DNA of 64,000 nt from Cunninghamia lanceolata (lineage: Eukaryota; Streptophyta; Pinopsida; Cupressales; Cupressaceae): NCBI GenBank assembly GCA_027924645.1, contig BSBN01001250.1, forward strand, positions 20,372,001-20,436,000, given 5' to 3'. A model generated the notes under the pieces. The model did not search any database. It saw only the letters and a list, made by a program, of their open reading frames with translations, and had not been told where the DNA came from. Position numbers and translations under genes: made by a program. Each line of letters begins with the position of its first letter. The stretch's first letter is position 1. Below are positions 35,301 to 46,652 of this stretch, one piece after another.

Positions 35301-37102
35301 ATTCACATTAGATCTTGAGCCAACAAAGGAGATTGATTCAAAGGTAGTGTCTCGATGCTAGAATCATGTCCACTAATAGTTTGGAGGAATACAAACATCT
35401 CTTCCACACCAAGTTTTGAGTCAACAAACAACAACTACATGTCATCATCAATAGCAAAAGACAAAATAGCATCATGTCACAAGACACAATTAGGAACCTA
35501 GGTCTCTCAATTGATTTGCATTCAGGATCATACTCTTTGGGATTACTGCAATAAGGACATTCAAGTAAGATAACAATGTACTTTCAAGTATACAATTAAA
35601 AACCAATTCAAAACAATTACTTGTGATATCATTCTGCCAAAAGTCTATGACATATTGCTTGGTAGGTCATATAAGTGTATGACAAGGATGGTGTATACAA
35701 GGAAAGTCACAATGATGTATAGTGCACATCAAACACTGCTACTCCAAACTTGTGAAGTCTTCATCAAATCCTAAGGTTGCTTTGATATTTTCCAAACAAT
35801 TTCATAATATCATTTCATATATATAGAAGTTTGTACTTCTTATGGGGCATCTAGAGGCACTTATGAAAGAAATCAAGCATGCATTGGTAATGCACAAAGT
35901 TGTACAAGCCTTATCATAGCAACAATACAAGGAGGTCTTCAAAGAGTGCAAGGATTTTTCTACACACTAAGAAATACAACATAGGATCAATTTAGTTCTT
36001 GAATCCCCTCTTTTGAAATCCCATTATATCATAGATCTATTTAGGAGAATGATGAAGCTTTGTATCAAATGCAAGAATTGATTGATCAAGACTAGACTAG
36101 ACCCAATACTTCTAGATACAACGACCTGATAGTCCTCATGCCAAAGAAAGATGGCACATGGAATCTCTACATTGACAATCTTGAATTCAAAAAGATCACA
36201 ATGAAAACATGTATCCCCTATCACACATCGACAACCTCTTGGACCAACTTTATGGTCTGCAATACTTCACCAAAATCATTCTCAAATTAATATATCATCA
36301 AGTACCAATTCATCCTAAAGACATTTAGTTCATACAACATTCAAAACCAAAAAGGGATTATATGAATGGGTGGTTATGCATTTTGGCCAAACCAATGCAC
36401 CAACAACATTCATGCACCTAATGAATGAGATTCTACAATCATTCACTAACTCCATCATCATCTACTTAAATCACATCCTTATCTTCAACCAGAATTTGGA
36501 GGAGCATGTAGAGCTAGTCTCATTTCCTTGATACTCTGCACCAACATAGGTTGCAAGACAAATTTAACAAGTGTACATTTTTCACAACAAAAATCTAGTA
36601 TTTGTGTTACATCATTAATCACAAGAATCCATGTAGATTTAGAAAAGATCAAGGTGATCTAAGACTAGCCAACTCCATACATCACCAAGTCACATAGCTT
36701 TCTTAGACTCACAAATTTCTACCACAAATTTATCCTCAAGTATTCTCATATTTCATGGCCACTCAATCAAATCATGTGTCCCAAATCAAAATTCTTGTGG
36801 ACACCTACATGATAGTGTGCCTTCGAGGAGCTCAAGTAGTGTCTCTATACAGCTCATATTTAAGCAATGTGTAACATTACACACCCCTTTGAGATCTAGA
36901 TTGATGCGTGTGACTATGCAATCAATGTGATACCCACACAACATGGGCACCCATCACATATTATTCAAAAACCTTTAACAACATAGTTTAGTGTTACTCC
37001 ACCTATAAGAAAGAATTGTATGGAATTATTTAATTTTTCAAGTAGTGATGCTATCACATTATGGGTGAGGAGACTATCATCCATTCTAATTAGGATCCAC
37101 TT
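35301..37102 (+). pseudogene. Gypsy protease to RNase H region, decayed
   Basis: Many frames must be followed. At about 36120-36180 MPKKDGTWNLYIDN matches the reverse transcriptase KKDG.WR.C.DYR motif. Later pieces match [20 protein letters not shown] and YLDHILIFN (YLDDILIF) around 36350-36490, and DTLHQHRLQDKFNKCTFF at about 36530-36580. At about 36900-37090 an RNase H piece reads DACDYAIN, AYYSKTFNN and YSTYKKELYGI. It stops at the Copia-2 insertion, in the middle of the RNase H motif ending IHSN.DPL. No catalytic unit is intact. Confidence 0.7.
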
Positions 37103-38161
37103 GGAAAGGAAGCTAGGTGTGCAGAAGTCACTTCCTACACTAATCTAATGAGGAGAGATGAGTGCAAATTCATTTTAATCTTTACAGTTACAACAATGTT
37201 AACCCAAAAACAGAGATATTGCAGCAAACACATACACAAGAATGTAAGACAGAAGAAGAGAGAGACAAGATATACGTGGGGAAAACCCTTACAAGTGAAA
37301 ACCCCCACACTCCAAAACATAGATCAAATGTATTCCAGTAAACAATCAAGGTTACAATACAGTTTCAAAGCCAATGCTCTTGCAGGGGTCTTTGACACTC
37401 GTATCTGGAGACAATCTGGTAGCATAACAGTACCTGTCAATCACATAATACATCTCCTCTCAAAAGCACCTATTTATATAGAAGATATAAGGCAAAAATG
37501 GCTCTATCTTGAGATGGGTGTCCAACATGGCATCATAGCCCAAAACCCACGCCTATGGACACTTGTCCAACACTATAGGATGTTCATGACACTTGTCATA
37601 TCACCCCATCCCAAAGAGGTTACATATCCCCAAGTTGGGCAATGACAGATACTCTTATGACACTTACGACTGTCATAGAATCTGTCATAGCTATCATAGC
37701 TTACAGCTGTAAGAGAATCTGTCATACACAGGCTATCAATAGCATATTCTCTTACAACATGTCATAACCCTCCTTGGGGCACCCAAAGATGCCTTCTTCC
37801 AAGATGCCTTGTGACACATGTCTTCACCTGTCATAGAATCTTCCGTTTACGACTCTTATGCGTCATAGATTTGTCATAGGAATCTGTCATGACCGTTTCA
37901 GTCAATATTCCCTTACACACTAGTCAAGATGCTGACACATGGTAGAAAACCTCTACCACACAAAGGGGATGCCTATCTCCACATGGAGTGAGTTGACCAT
38001 CCTAGTCATCTTACAAGTGGAGTGACAACTCACCGTGCCACTTCACACTAAATGAGAAAATAGGATGTGCAACAAAATTACAACATAGGCTAAATAAATA
38101 AATACATTACAAATAATAAATGCAAGGAATTACCAAGGTTGAGACACCTTAATTCCCAACA
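37102..38161 (-). repeat. Copia-2 3' LTR (1,060 bp)
   Basis: Almost co-linear with 42393-43450. It holds a cluster of TGTCATAG/TATGACAG words at 37655-37910. The antisense frame 37148-37645 is not a gene. Confidence 0.93.
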
Positions 38162-38176
38162 TTCTCCCACTTGTCA
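38162..38176 (-). promoter_or_regulatory. Copia-2 polypurine tract
   Basis: Minus strand ACAAGTGGGAGAAT adjoins the 3' LTR; Copia-3 has CAAGTGGGAGAA in the same place. Confidence 0.75.
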
Positions 38177-38210
38177 AACACCTTGTAAGAGCCAATGGAA
38201 ATAATAGGAT

Positions 38211-41200
38211 TTAACTGCTATAGGTCGAGAGGCCCATAGACTCCGAACACCATCTGAAATTCTCTGTGCCCACTAGTTTTGTCAATGCATCTGTAACATT
38301 CTTCAAAGTGTCTACCTTCTCCAAATTCACCTTCCCATCCTCTACCATGTCTCGCACGAAGTGAAACTATACATCAATATGTTTTTTTCTGGCATGGAAA
38401 GTTGGATTCTTTGCTAGGCAAATCGTACTCTGACTGTCACAACAAATCATAATCTATCTTGCATCAACACCAATATTGGAACACAATATCTTAAGCCAAA
38501 TGGCTTCCTTACAAGCATGAGTTGCTGCCATGTACTCAGCTTTTGTTGTGGACAAAGCAACCACAGGTTGTCACTTACTCATCCAACTAATTGCACCACC
38601 AAACATAGTGAACACATAGGCACTGGTGGATCTCTTGCTGTCAATGTCACCTGCCCAATCAGAATCCACGAATCCACGAATACAAATAGAATGCAGAGGT
38701 CCAGTAACATTACCATGATAGCATATGGAATACTTGGAAGTACCCCTCAAATATCTAAACACTCTCTTAACTGCATCCCAATGTACCCATCCAGGATTAG
38801 CCATAAATTGACTAAGGACTCCCACTGCTTGGGAAATGTTTGGTCTTGTGCAAACCATAGCATACATCAAACTGCCAACAACACTAGCATAAATTACTCT
38901 ACTCATGTCCTCCACCTCACTAGGAGATTTTGGACAATCATTAACAGACAACTTTGTCCCCAAAGAAATAGGAACACACAATGGTCTACAATCTTCCATG
39001 TTGAACCTATCCAACACGGTCTTCACATACTCTGGCTTAACCAAAGTTTTATGTTAGCTCTGTCTCTTCTGATTTCCATTCCCAGAATGTACCTAGCTAC
39101 CCCTAGATTCTTCATCTCAAACTGTGCTGATAACTAAGACTTCAAATCAGAAATCATATTCTTACCATTCCCAATTAACAACATATCATCAACATACAAT
39201 GCAATAATGAGAATGCGATCATTGTCAAATTTGTAATACACACAATGATTTGATTTTGATCTCAAAAATCCAACTGATAACACAAAGGCATCAAACTTCA
39301 AGTACCACATTCTAGGAGACTGCTTCAAACCATACAAAGACTTTTTCAACTTGCAAACCAAATTTTATTTACCTTTCTCTATGTAATGCTTTGGTTGTGA
39401 CATGTAAATCTCTTCCTCCAAGTCACCATGAAGGAATGATGTCTTCACATCCATCTGCTCCACCTCTAAGTCATAAGTTGCTGCAAGAGATAATAAGAAC
39501 TGAATAGATGTTAGCTTTGCAACGGGAGAGAAAATTTCACCATAATCAATTCCCTCCACTTGTGAATACCCCTTCGCAACCAGTCTGGCCTTGTACTTTT
39601 TAACACTGCCATCTGCACCGAATTTCTTCTTGAACACCCATTTGCATCCAATAGGTTTTCATCCTTCAGGCAAAGGCACCAAGTCCCATGTTTTATTCTT
39701 TTCCAAAGAAGCCATCTCATCTTCCATGGCCTCCTTCTAGGAACTTGCATCTTTCATGCCCATAGCCTCTGTCACAGTTCTAGACTCATCAGTGTTAGTA
39801 AGCAAGGCAAAAGCACAACTAGAATCAAGTAATGAATAACCAAACCTATCAAGTTGCTTCCTTGTTCATGTAGACCTCCTCAATGGCTGAGGTTGAGGTC
39901 CTGCTTCTTCTTCTAAACTTTCAGAGATGCTAGAGCTCTCCTCATCATCAGGTCTCATAGGGTCTGTGGTTCAATCTTCTTAGGGGTAGAAGGAAACTGA
40001 ACCACATCTTTTTTTTCTGTTTGTTCTGGCTGTAGAACAACGAAAGAAGGTGTTAGCTCTCTGAAGATAACACTTCTTCTATACAACACTTTTTTAGTCA
40101 TAGGATCCCAAAGCTTGTATCCTTTCACACCGACACCATAGCCAATGAAAATACACTTAACAGCCCTGTTCTCCAATTTAGACCATTTCTCCCTAGGCAC
40201 ATGTGCATATGCCTCACAACCAAAAATGTGAAGATGTCTGACTGAAGGCTTCTTACCAGACCACACCTCTATAGGTGTCTTACTAACAAGAGCTGATGTA
40301 GGAGACTTGTTTACCAGGTAGCAAACAGTGGCTACAGCTTCAACCCAAAACTTTTGTTCGAGGCTTGCTCCACTAAGCATACTCCTAGCCTTCTCCATTA
40401 GTGTCCTGTTCATCCTCTCTACAACTCTATTTTGTTGTGGGGTGTATGGAGTTGTCTTATGTCTTTAAAACCCTTGCTCTTTATAGAACTTATCAAACTC
40501 TACTGAACAAAACTCACCACCGTTATCAGTTCTCAAACACTTAATCTTTTTACTCATCTAATTCTCAACAAAAGCTTTAAACTCTTTGAACCGACTAAAG
40601 ACTTTAGTCTTGCTTCTAAGAAAATAAATCCATTTCCTACTGTAATCATCTATGAAAGATACAAAATATACAAATTTGGAAATCAAAGGAACACTAACAG
40701 GACCAAACACATCAGAATGAATAAGATCCAATACACTAGAAGACTTGTGAGAACTAGAGTAAAACTGAACACATTTTTGCTTTCCATATACACAATATTC
40801 GCAAAAGTCAAACTCAAGATTACAATCATTTAACCCCTCAATGAGGTTTTTATTTTTCAGGGTTCTAAGACCCTTCTGACCAATGTGGCCATATCTCAAA
40901 TGCCATAACATAGTCTTTTTAGCAAGAAGCTTAACTTCCAAAGCATGAGCACCCTTGGGTACACAAGATGCACTACCATCAGAATTTGTTACAATAGATT
41001 TCTTCACTGCTTGTTCAGATGGTGGGGATGAAGTGATTGTAGCTCTTTTCTTTGAGTCAGAAGAACTATTGCACTGTGAAGTGCATGCCTCTAGTTGAAA
41101 TAGAGTACCTCTCTGAGTACCCTTCGCAAGCACCATAGATCCTCTAGTCATCTTGTATCCATCCTTTGAAAAGATAACCTACACACCTACATCATTCAAC

Positions 41201-42272
41201 ATACTTATAGAAAGTAGGTTCCGTGCCAAGCCTGGGATGTGCATAACCCCAGTGATCCCTTCACTCGTCCATCATGGAATCGGAATGAGACTCTTCCACA
41301 ACCAACAATCTTCAAATGAGAATCATCACCCAGGTACACTCTTCCACCATCAAACTCTTCACACTTCATGAATCAGCTTCAATGTGAGGTCACGTGGAAT
41401 GATGCACCAGAATTAATCAACCACACATCATCAGATGCATGGGTGACCAGGGCTACGATGAAGGCATCACCATCATCTTGTGACTTGTCAGAATCTGAAC
41501 CTGGGACATTCTTCTTCTTTTTCTTTTCTTCCTTGCATTCCTTTCAAAAATGCCCAATTTTTTCCATAGTTCCAATAAAGAGCCTTGGACTTTCTAGGAG
41601 ATTTGGATCTCCCATGGGATTTGGATCTGCCCTTCTTAGCTTTCTTGTCCTTCTTTTTCCCTTTCTCCTTGGGTCTTCCTTGAACCTCAAGAGCCTCTTT
41701 GGCTGCCTCAGAAGACTTTATCCGCATCTCTTCAGATAACAGCCAAGATACCACTTCATCTATTATGAAAGTGGATGTGGTACTCCCAATAGCCATAAAA
41801 AGATGATCCCACGAGTCTGACAAAGAACAAATCAAGGTCATACAATGATTCTCCTCCTCCATTTTCACACCAACAGATGTTAATTGTACAATTAACATGT
41901 TGAAGGAATTTAGGTGATCTGCAACATATCCTTCATCCTCCATGCTCAAAGAATACAACTTCTTTCTCAAAAAAAGTTTATTCACCAGGGATTTGGCCTA
42001 ATAAACATCTCCCAACTTCTTCCAAAGATCTTTCGTGGTCTTCTCCTCATAGACATTCAACAGGACAGAATCAGCTAGACTGAGTCTTATGAGACCCTTA
42101 GCCTTTCAATCTTTGAGATCCCAATCAGCTTATGCCATTGTAGCTAGTTTTACACTAGATACGGTTTCCCATAGGTCACGATCAACAAGCATGTCTTCCA
42201 TCTTAAGTTCCATAACTCAAAATTAGTGCCATTGAATTTCTCCACCTCTAATCTTCCGGATGTGCCTACCAT
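38211..42272 (-). pseudogene. Copia-2 gag-pol, broken
   Basis: Start chosen at ATG 42272 (MVGTSGRLEVEKFNGTNFEL). Gag continues 41985-41488 (LRKKLYSLSMEDEGYVADHL). Its zinc knuckle is destroyed by a Cys-to-Tyr change and an extra A in an A-run. The protease motif reads WLINSGASFH, so the catalytic Asp is Asn, a single G-to-A change. Pre-integrase and integrase pieces lie at 41151-40558 (LWHLRYGHIG, FCEYCVYGKQ, LDLIHSDVFGPV) and 40413-39955 (VWSGKKPSVRHLHIFGC). RT pieces lie at 39637-39365 (KARLVAKGYSQVEGIDY, QMDVKTSFLHGDLEEEIY) and 39361-39134 (LYVDDMLLIG). RNase H lies at 39044 to about 38211 (SDWAGDIDSKRSTSAYVF) with the end at 38211-38213. Several frameshifts and stops; not functional. Confidence 0.88.
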
Positions 42273-42378
42273 CTCTTTCCTACAACAAGATTATAGAATG
42301 CTCTGTACAAAGCTTCCACTCAACCTAAGATTAGCTCAAAAAACCCCTACCCAACAACTAGGACCAAAGGTGATCAAG

Positions 42379-42390
42379 CTCTGATACCAA
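42379..42390 (-). promoter_or_regulatory. Copia-2 primer-binding site
   Basis: Minus strand TGGTATCAGAGC two bases inside the 5' LTR; the initiator-Met tRNA type shared with Copia-1 and Copia-3. Confidence 0.9.
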
Positions 42391-42392
42391 CT

Positions 42393-43450
42393 GAAAGGAA
42401 GCTAGGTCTGCGGAAATCGCTACCTACACTAATCTAATGAGGAGAGATGAGTGCAAATTCATTTTAATCTTTAAAGTTACAATAATGTTAACCCAACAAC
42501 AGAGATATTTCAGCAAACACATACACAAGAACGTAAGACAGAAGAAGAGAGACACAAGATATACATAGGGAAAACCCTTATGGGTGAAAAACCCCACACT
42601 CCAAAACACAACTCAAATGTATTCTAATAAACAATCAAGGTTACAATACAGTTTCAAAGCCAATTCTCTTATAGGAGCCTTCAGCACTCGTATCTAGAGA
42701 CAATCCAGTAGCATAACAGTACCTATCGATCACATAATACATCTCCTCTCAAAAGCACTTGTTTATATAGAAGATACAAGGCAAAAATGGCTCTATCTTG
42801 AGATGGGCGTCCAACATGGCCTCATGGCCCAAAACCCATGCCTATGGACACTTGTCCAACACTGTAGGATGTTCATGACATTTTTCATATAACCCCATCC
42901 CAAAGAGGTCACCTATTACCAAGTTGGGCAATGACAGATACTCTTACGACACTTACGATTGTCATAGAATCTGTCATAGATGTCATATCTTACAACTATA
43001 AGAGAATATGTCATACACAGGCTATAAATAGCATATTCTCTTACAAAATGTCATAACCCTCCTTGGTGCACCCAAAGATGCCTTCTTCCAAGATGCCTTG
43101 TGACACATGTCTTCACCTATCATAGAATCTTTCATTTACAACTGTTACGCGTCATAGATTTGTCATAGGAATTTGTCATGACCATTTCGGTCAATATTCC
43201 CTTACACACTAGTCAAGATGCCAACACATGGCAGAAAACCTCTACCACACAAAGGGGACACCTATCTCTACATGGAGTGAGTTGACCATCCTACTCACCT
43301 TACAAGTGGAGTGACAACTCACCATGCCACTTCACACTAAATGACAAAATAGGATGTGCAACAAAATTACAACATAGGCTAAATAAATAAATACATTACA
43401 AATAATAAATGCAAGGAATTACCAAGGTTGAGACACCTTAATTCCCAACA
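42393..43450 (-). repeat. Copia-2 5' LTR (1,058 bp)
   Basis: Direct repeat of 37102-38161, starting TGAAAGGAAGC here and TGGAAAGGAAGC there, with scattered transitions only. Confidence 0.93.
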
Positions 43451-43455
43451 CACTT

Positions 43456-43682
43456 TAATTCTTGCACGCACAGAGCAATCTAGAGAATGCACACCACATG
43501 AAGTGGATGACATATTTGTAGAAGATCCATTTAGGAATTAAGCACATGGGGAAAGATAATAAAACAATAGATTGCCTCAACTAACTCACATGACCACAAT
43601 TTCTCTAACCAGGAAAATATCTATTTAGAAAACTTGAACTTTGCACAAACCTACACTATGCATGTGCAAGGTAAACATAAAT
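43456..43682 (+). pseudogene. Gypsy RNase H end, after Copia-2
   Basis: Reads FLHAQSNLENAHHMKWMTYL, then KIHLGIKHMGKDNK, then LELCTNLHYACAR. It is the continuation of the RNase H/connection region (...KWM.YLQ.F...I.Y.KG..N..AD.LSR), with CAA-to-TAA type stops. It is cut at 43683 by a solo LTR. Confidence 0.7.
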
Positions 43683-45124
43683 TGTAATGTCCCAAATTTT
43701 AAGTATGACAGTGTCTAGGTTAGTTTCTATCCTTGGGTAGGATTTTGGACTTTCTCATATTGTCATGCCTTCCCTTCACTCCCTGTGCCCTAGCTTTTTC
43801 AATCCTTTGCCTTCTACAACCTTTTAAGTTTTCATTTCCCTTATTACATTGGTATCACAGTATGTTGTATCTCTAACCCTCAATCTCCACCAGTATTGGT
43901 ATCTTGATTCCCCCAATCCCTTCTCCTTCCTTCATCAAGTATCTCTGAAGCACGATACCACTCCATTCCATATTAGTATCTCTAAAGCCCAATGCTTGAT
44001 CCCTCTAGCATTGGCTATCTCTAAAGCACAATGTTTGCCCCTTCCCGAATTGGTTATCTCCTAATATCAATCCTTGCTCCTTGTATCAGGTATTTATGAA
44101 ACCTAATTTGTTCTCCTTGTCATGCTTCCCTTTTCTAGACCTTTAGGGTTCTCTACTATCATCCCTCTTGCAAAAATTGTTAGAAATTATCCCAACACCT
44201 TGTTCCTTCCTATTCCATTACTTTGCCTATTCAAGTTGTGTACCTTTGCATCCCCTCACCTCCTAGCATCCTTGCATCCCATTCCCTGAACCCCCAAGTT
44301 TGAACCTTCAGAGAACATAATATTGACATGCCAAATATAAAAACATCTGAGAAACATCCCAATTCCTAATTCCCCAATTCCTCTTTCTATTGTATTCTTC
44401 AAGTATGCATTTCCCTAGACCCCTACCTTCTATCATGCCTTTCCCCAAAGCCTCGTCATTTGAATGAAAATTTTCACCTATCGCCATGGTTGACCAAGGA
44501 AACCAATAATGGGCCTCGATTTGAATTTGATAAAATGTAAGGAAACTTTGTACATGTGGGCCCATTGTTAGGCCTCCAGGCCCTGTATATTTCAATCGGC
44601 TTCATGAGTTATCATTTTTTTGTGAAATATTCCCAAACCCTAATCCTAGTTTGAGCACTTGTGTTCATCTATTGGATATAAGGACAAGACCCTTGGGTTC
44701 TAGAGGTCAGTGGATAAAACCCCATTGATTTCCTAGAGATTGGAGGATGAAAACCCTTGGATTTCCTAAGGGCGGGTTCATATAGAGGTTACATCTACAC
44801 TTCAAGTTTGGAGGATTTCAGCATTGTAGGTATATTGGCACTTTGGGTACTTTCAAGGAATATTTGTATTTGCAATAAATTTATAATTTTTGGAGCTTCT
44901 ACATTTTGGGAAGAAAATCTTTGTAATCATTTAAAGAAAAATAGTGTGTTGCATATTTTATGATATAGATCTACTCCAATATTTTGGTGAACTTCTAGTT
45001 TTATGTATGCAAATTTATTTTATGTGTTGTGGGTATTTTATATTTGAGTATTTTACATGAATAACTATTGTGGGAATTTTAGTTCTAAACATTTTGTCTA
45101 AATATTTAGCTAAGGGTCATCACA
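43683..45124. repeat. Solo Gypsy-type LTR (1.44 kb)
   Basis: Starts TGTAATGTCCC and ends GGGTCATCACA, imperfect inverted termini of an LTR. Removing it joins ...GGTAAACATAAA to TTTGATGAATTA, which restores the Gypsy reading GKHKFDELYL. AAATT is present at both edges, overlapping the terminal base. No internal coding region is present, so it is a solo LTR, expected after LTR-LTR recombination. Frames inside it (43849-44064, 44308-44595, 44757-44963) are not genes. Confidence 0.7.
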
Positions 45125-45396
45125 AATTTGATGAATTATATCTATCTAAAATGCATCTTTACAAGCTTGGGCACCTCTATGCTTCAAGAGGCACACCTCA
45201 CCAAACTCATCTGGGAGGCATACTATGCCAAAATAGTTGGACACTTCAATGTTACCAAAACACTAGGAACATTACAACATGTTTCTATTGGCCTCACATG
45301 CACACGACATTGAGTGTCATATCAAGTCTTACATTCCTTGTTGCATTGTCAAGCCCACAAATAGGAAGCTCGAGGTTTATGCACCTCTAGTGGTAT
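45125..45396 (+). pseudogene. Gypsy integrase N-terminus
   Basis: Reads FDELYLSKMHLYKLGHLYAS, then TKLIWEAYYAKIVGHFNVTK in another frame, then HIKSYIPCCIVKPTN. This is the His2Cys2 zinc domain of Gypsy integrase (AKLIWEAH...GHFG..KT...L...F.WP, then C..C...KP). At least two frameshifts are needed. Copia-4 cuts it at 45397; its remainder would be right of the window. Confidence 0.72.
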
Positions 45397-46457
45397 TGTT
45401 GGAACTTTCATGTGCTATTCACCTGCAAAGGGTTTCTAGTGAGGTTCCTAGTGAGAAAAATGAACTTGTTCTAGTTCAAGTTGACATTGTTTGATTGCAA
45501 TCTAGTAAATAGTTGCATGATTAGTTGCAATTAAAGTTGTGGTATGTTGTAGTGAATTTTAGGTGTTATCATTTAATTTGGAGACTCATCTAAGTCCAAT
45601 ATTGTTATGTTTGCAACTTCAATCCATTTCAAGAAGAACTTGCAATTGCATAATTGTCTAAGTAAGTCAATGGAGTGTGTATGACAATGCAGGTGCACAT
45701 GTGGTGTTGATGGAGTACATGTAATGATAGCTAGGAGCATGGTAATGTTCTAAGGGATACTCAAAGGTACCACAACTTGAAAGTAGGTGCAATCTGGTAT
45801 TTGTCTTTACTACCACAATCCATAGTTTGTGTTTCGTTGTAGTGTAGGAAGACATGCACATGGTTCAAGTATAGTTGGTATATAGTCTTTGACCAAGTGT
45901 GAGTAGAAACAACTTATTATATGTGATGATTATCCATGTGGAGATGTCATGTTTGATATAATGTGTCATATACTAATGTCATGGTATGCTCATGTTTAGT
46001 TATGTGATTGTTGGTATTCTATTTGGTAGTTAAATAATTGATATGGTTGGTGTTCCATCAAAATATCTTAGTGGCTATATATAATTGCTTGTATATATGG
46101 AGTAAGGTTCAAATGATCATCAGATGATAGTTGATGAAAGTGTGGTAAACTTGATTAGAGGTTGTATGTTGTAGTCTATAGATTGAGATACTCTACAAGA
46201 GAGAGTTATTGTATTGGATTTAATTTTCTATTAATATAATTGTTGTTGTCCTTTTGCTCATGAATTTTTTCCCATAAGAGTTCCCAACATAATTCTATGT
46301 CTCATGTGTATTTGTGGCTTGCATACTATTTCATGTGTTTCCTTATTGTGCTAAGTGAATTGGTATAGCAAACATAACTAGATTTGATTACATAATATTA
46401 AGGTGTTCCAATATCCTAGTCCATCGATTAACTAGAAAAAGGATTAAATTCCCAACA
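45397..46457 (+). repeat. Copia-4 5' LTR (1,061 bp)
   Basis: Starts TGTTGGAACTTTCATGTGCT, ends CCCAACA, and is followed by a primer-binding site. It matches 63367 to about 63900 (shared GTTGACATTGTTTGAT, GGTGCACATGTGG, GGGATACTCAAAGGTAC). Confidence 0.85.
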
Positions 46458-46459
46458 TT

Positions 46460-46471
46460 TGGTATCAAAGT
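46460..46471 (+). promoter_or_regulatory. Copia-4 primer-binding site, mutated
   Basis: TGGTATCAAAGT two bases after the LTR, against TGGTATCAGAGC in its relatives: one G-to-A and one C-to-T transition. Confidence 0.75.
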
Positions 46472-46652
46472 GTAGTTGCTTGACCAAAGACATGTCACTT
46501 GGTATCATAACCATATGTGTGAGTGGTGAAACCATTAAGATATTGCAATTTTGAAACCATAGCATGAAGGTTTGTTATAGTATGTGTATAATTGGTTTCA
46601 ATGGGATCCTTTGAAGGATCTTGTGAGAATATAGAGCGTGTGTTGTTAGAGT

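Larger units (their letters stand above)
37102..43450 (-). mobile_element. Copia-2 LTR retrotransposon, TSD CACTT
   Basis: LTRs 37102-38161 and 42393-43450, minus-strand orientation (TGGTATCAGAGC next to the right LTR, purine tract next to the left). CACTT flanks it at 37098-37102 and 43451-43455; one T is shared between duplication and LTR. With one CACTT removed the Gypsy RNase H reads straight through as DPL*FLHAQSNLENA. The interior has all Copia domains but many frameshifts and stops. Confidence 0.95.
25668..45396 (+). mobile_element. Old Gypsy retrotransposon, dissected by five insertions
   Basis: Five separate fragments join into one plus-strand Gypsy order: Gag, reverse transcriptase, RNase H, integrase. 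The pieces are 25668-25750, 28062-28126, 34717-37102, 43456-43682 and 45125-45396. What lies between is a TIR element, LARD-A, Copia-2, a solo LTR and then Copia-4. At each junction removal of the insert and one target duplication restores Gypsy coding sense. RNase H before integrase is the Gypsy order. The rest of integrase and the 3' LTR are beyond Copia-4 and outside the window. The element is heavily decayed. Confidence 0.85.

Noticed and set aside
37148..37645. 165-codon plus-strand frame
   Set aside because: Lies wholly inside the Copia-2 LTR; the equivalent part of the other LTR (42430-42930) is not open.
38517..39137. 206-codon plus-strand frame
   Set aside because: Exact antisense of the Copia-2 RNase H/RT region, which reads clearly on the minus strand.
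43849..44963. Several 68-95-codon frames
   Set aside because: Inside the solo LTR; no protein-like pattern.
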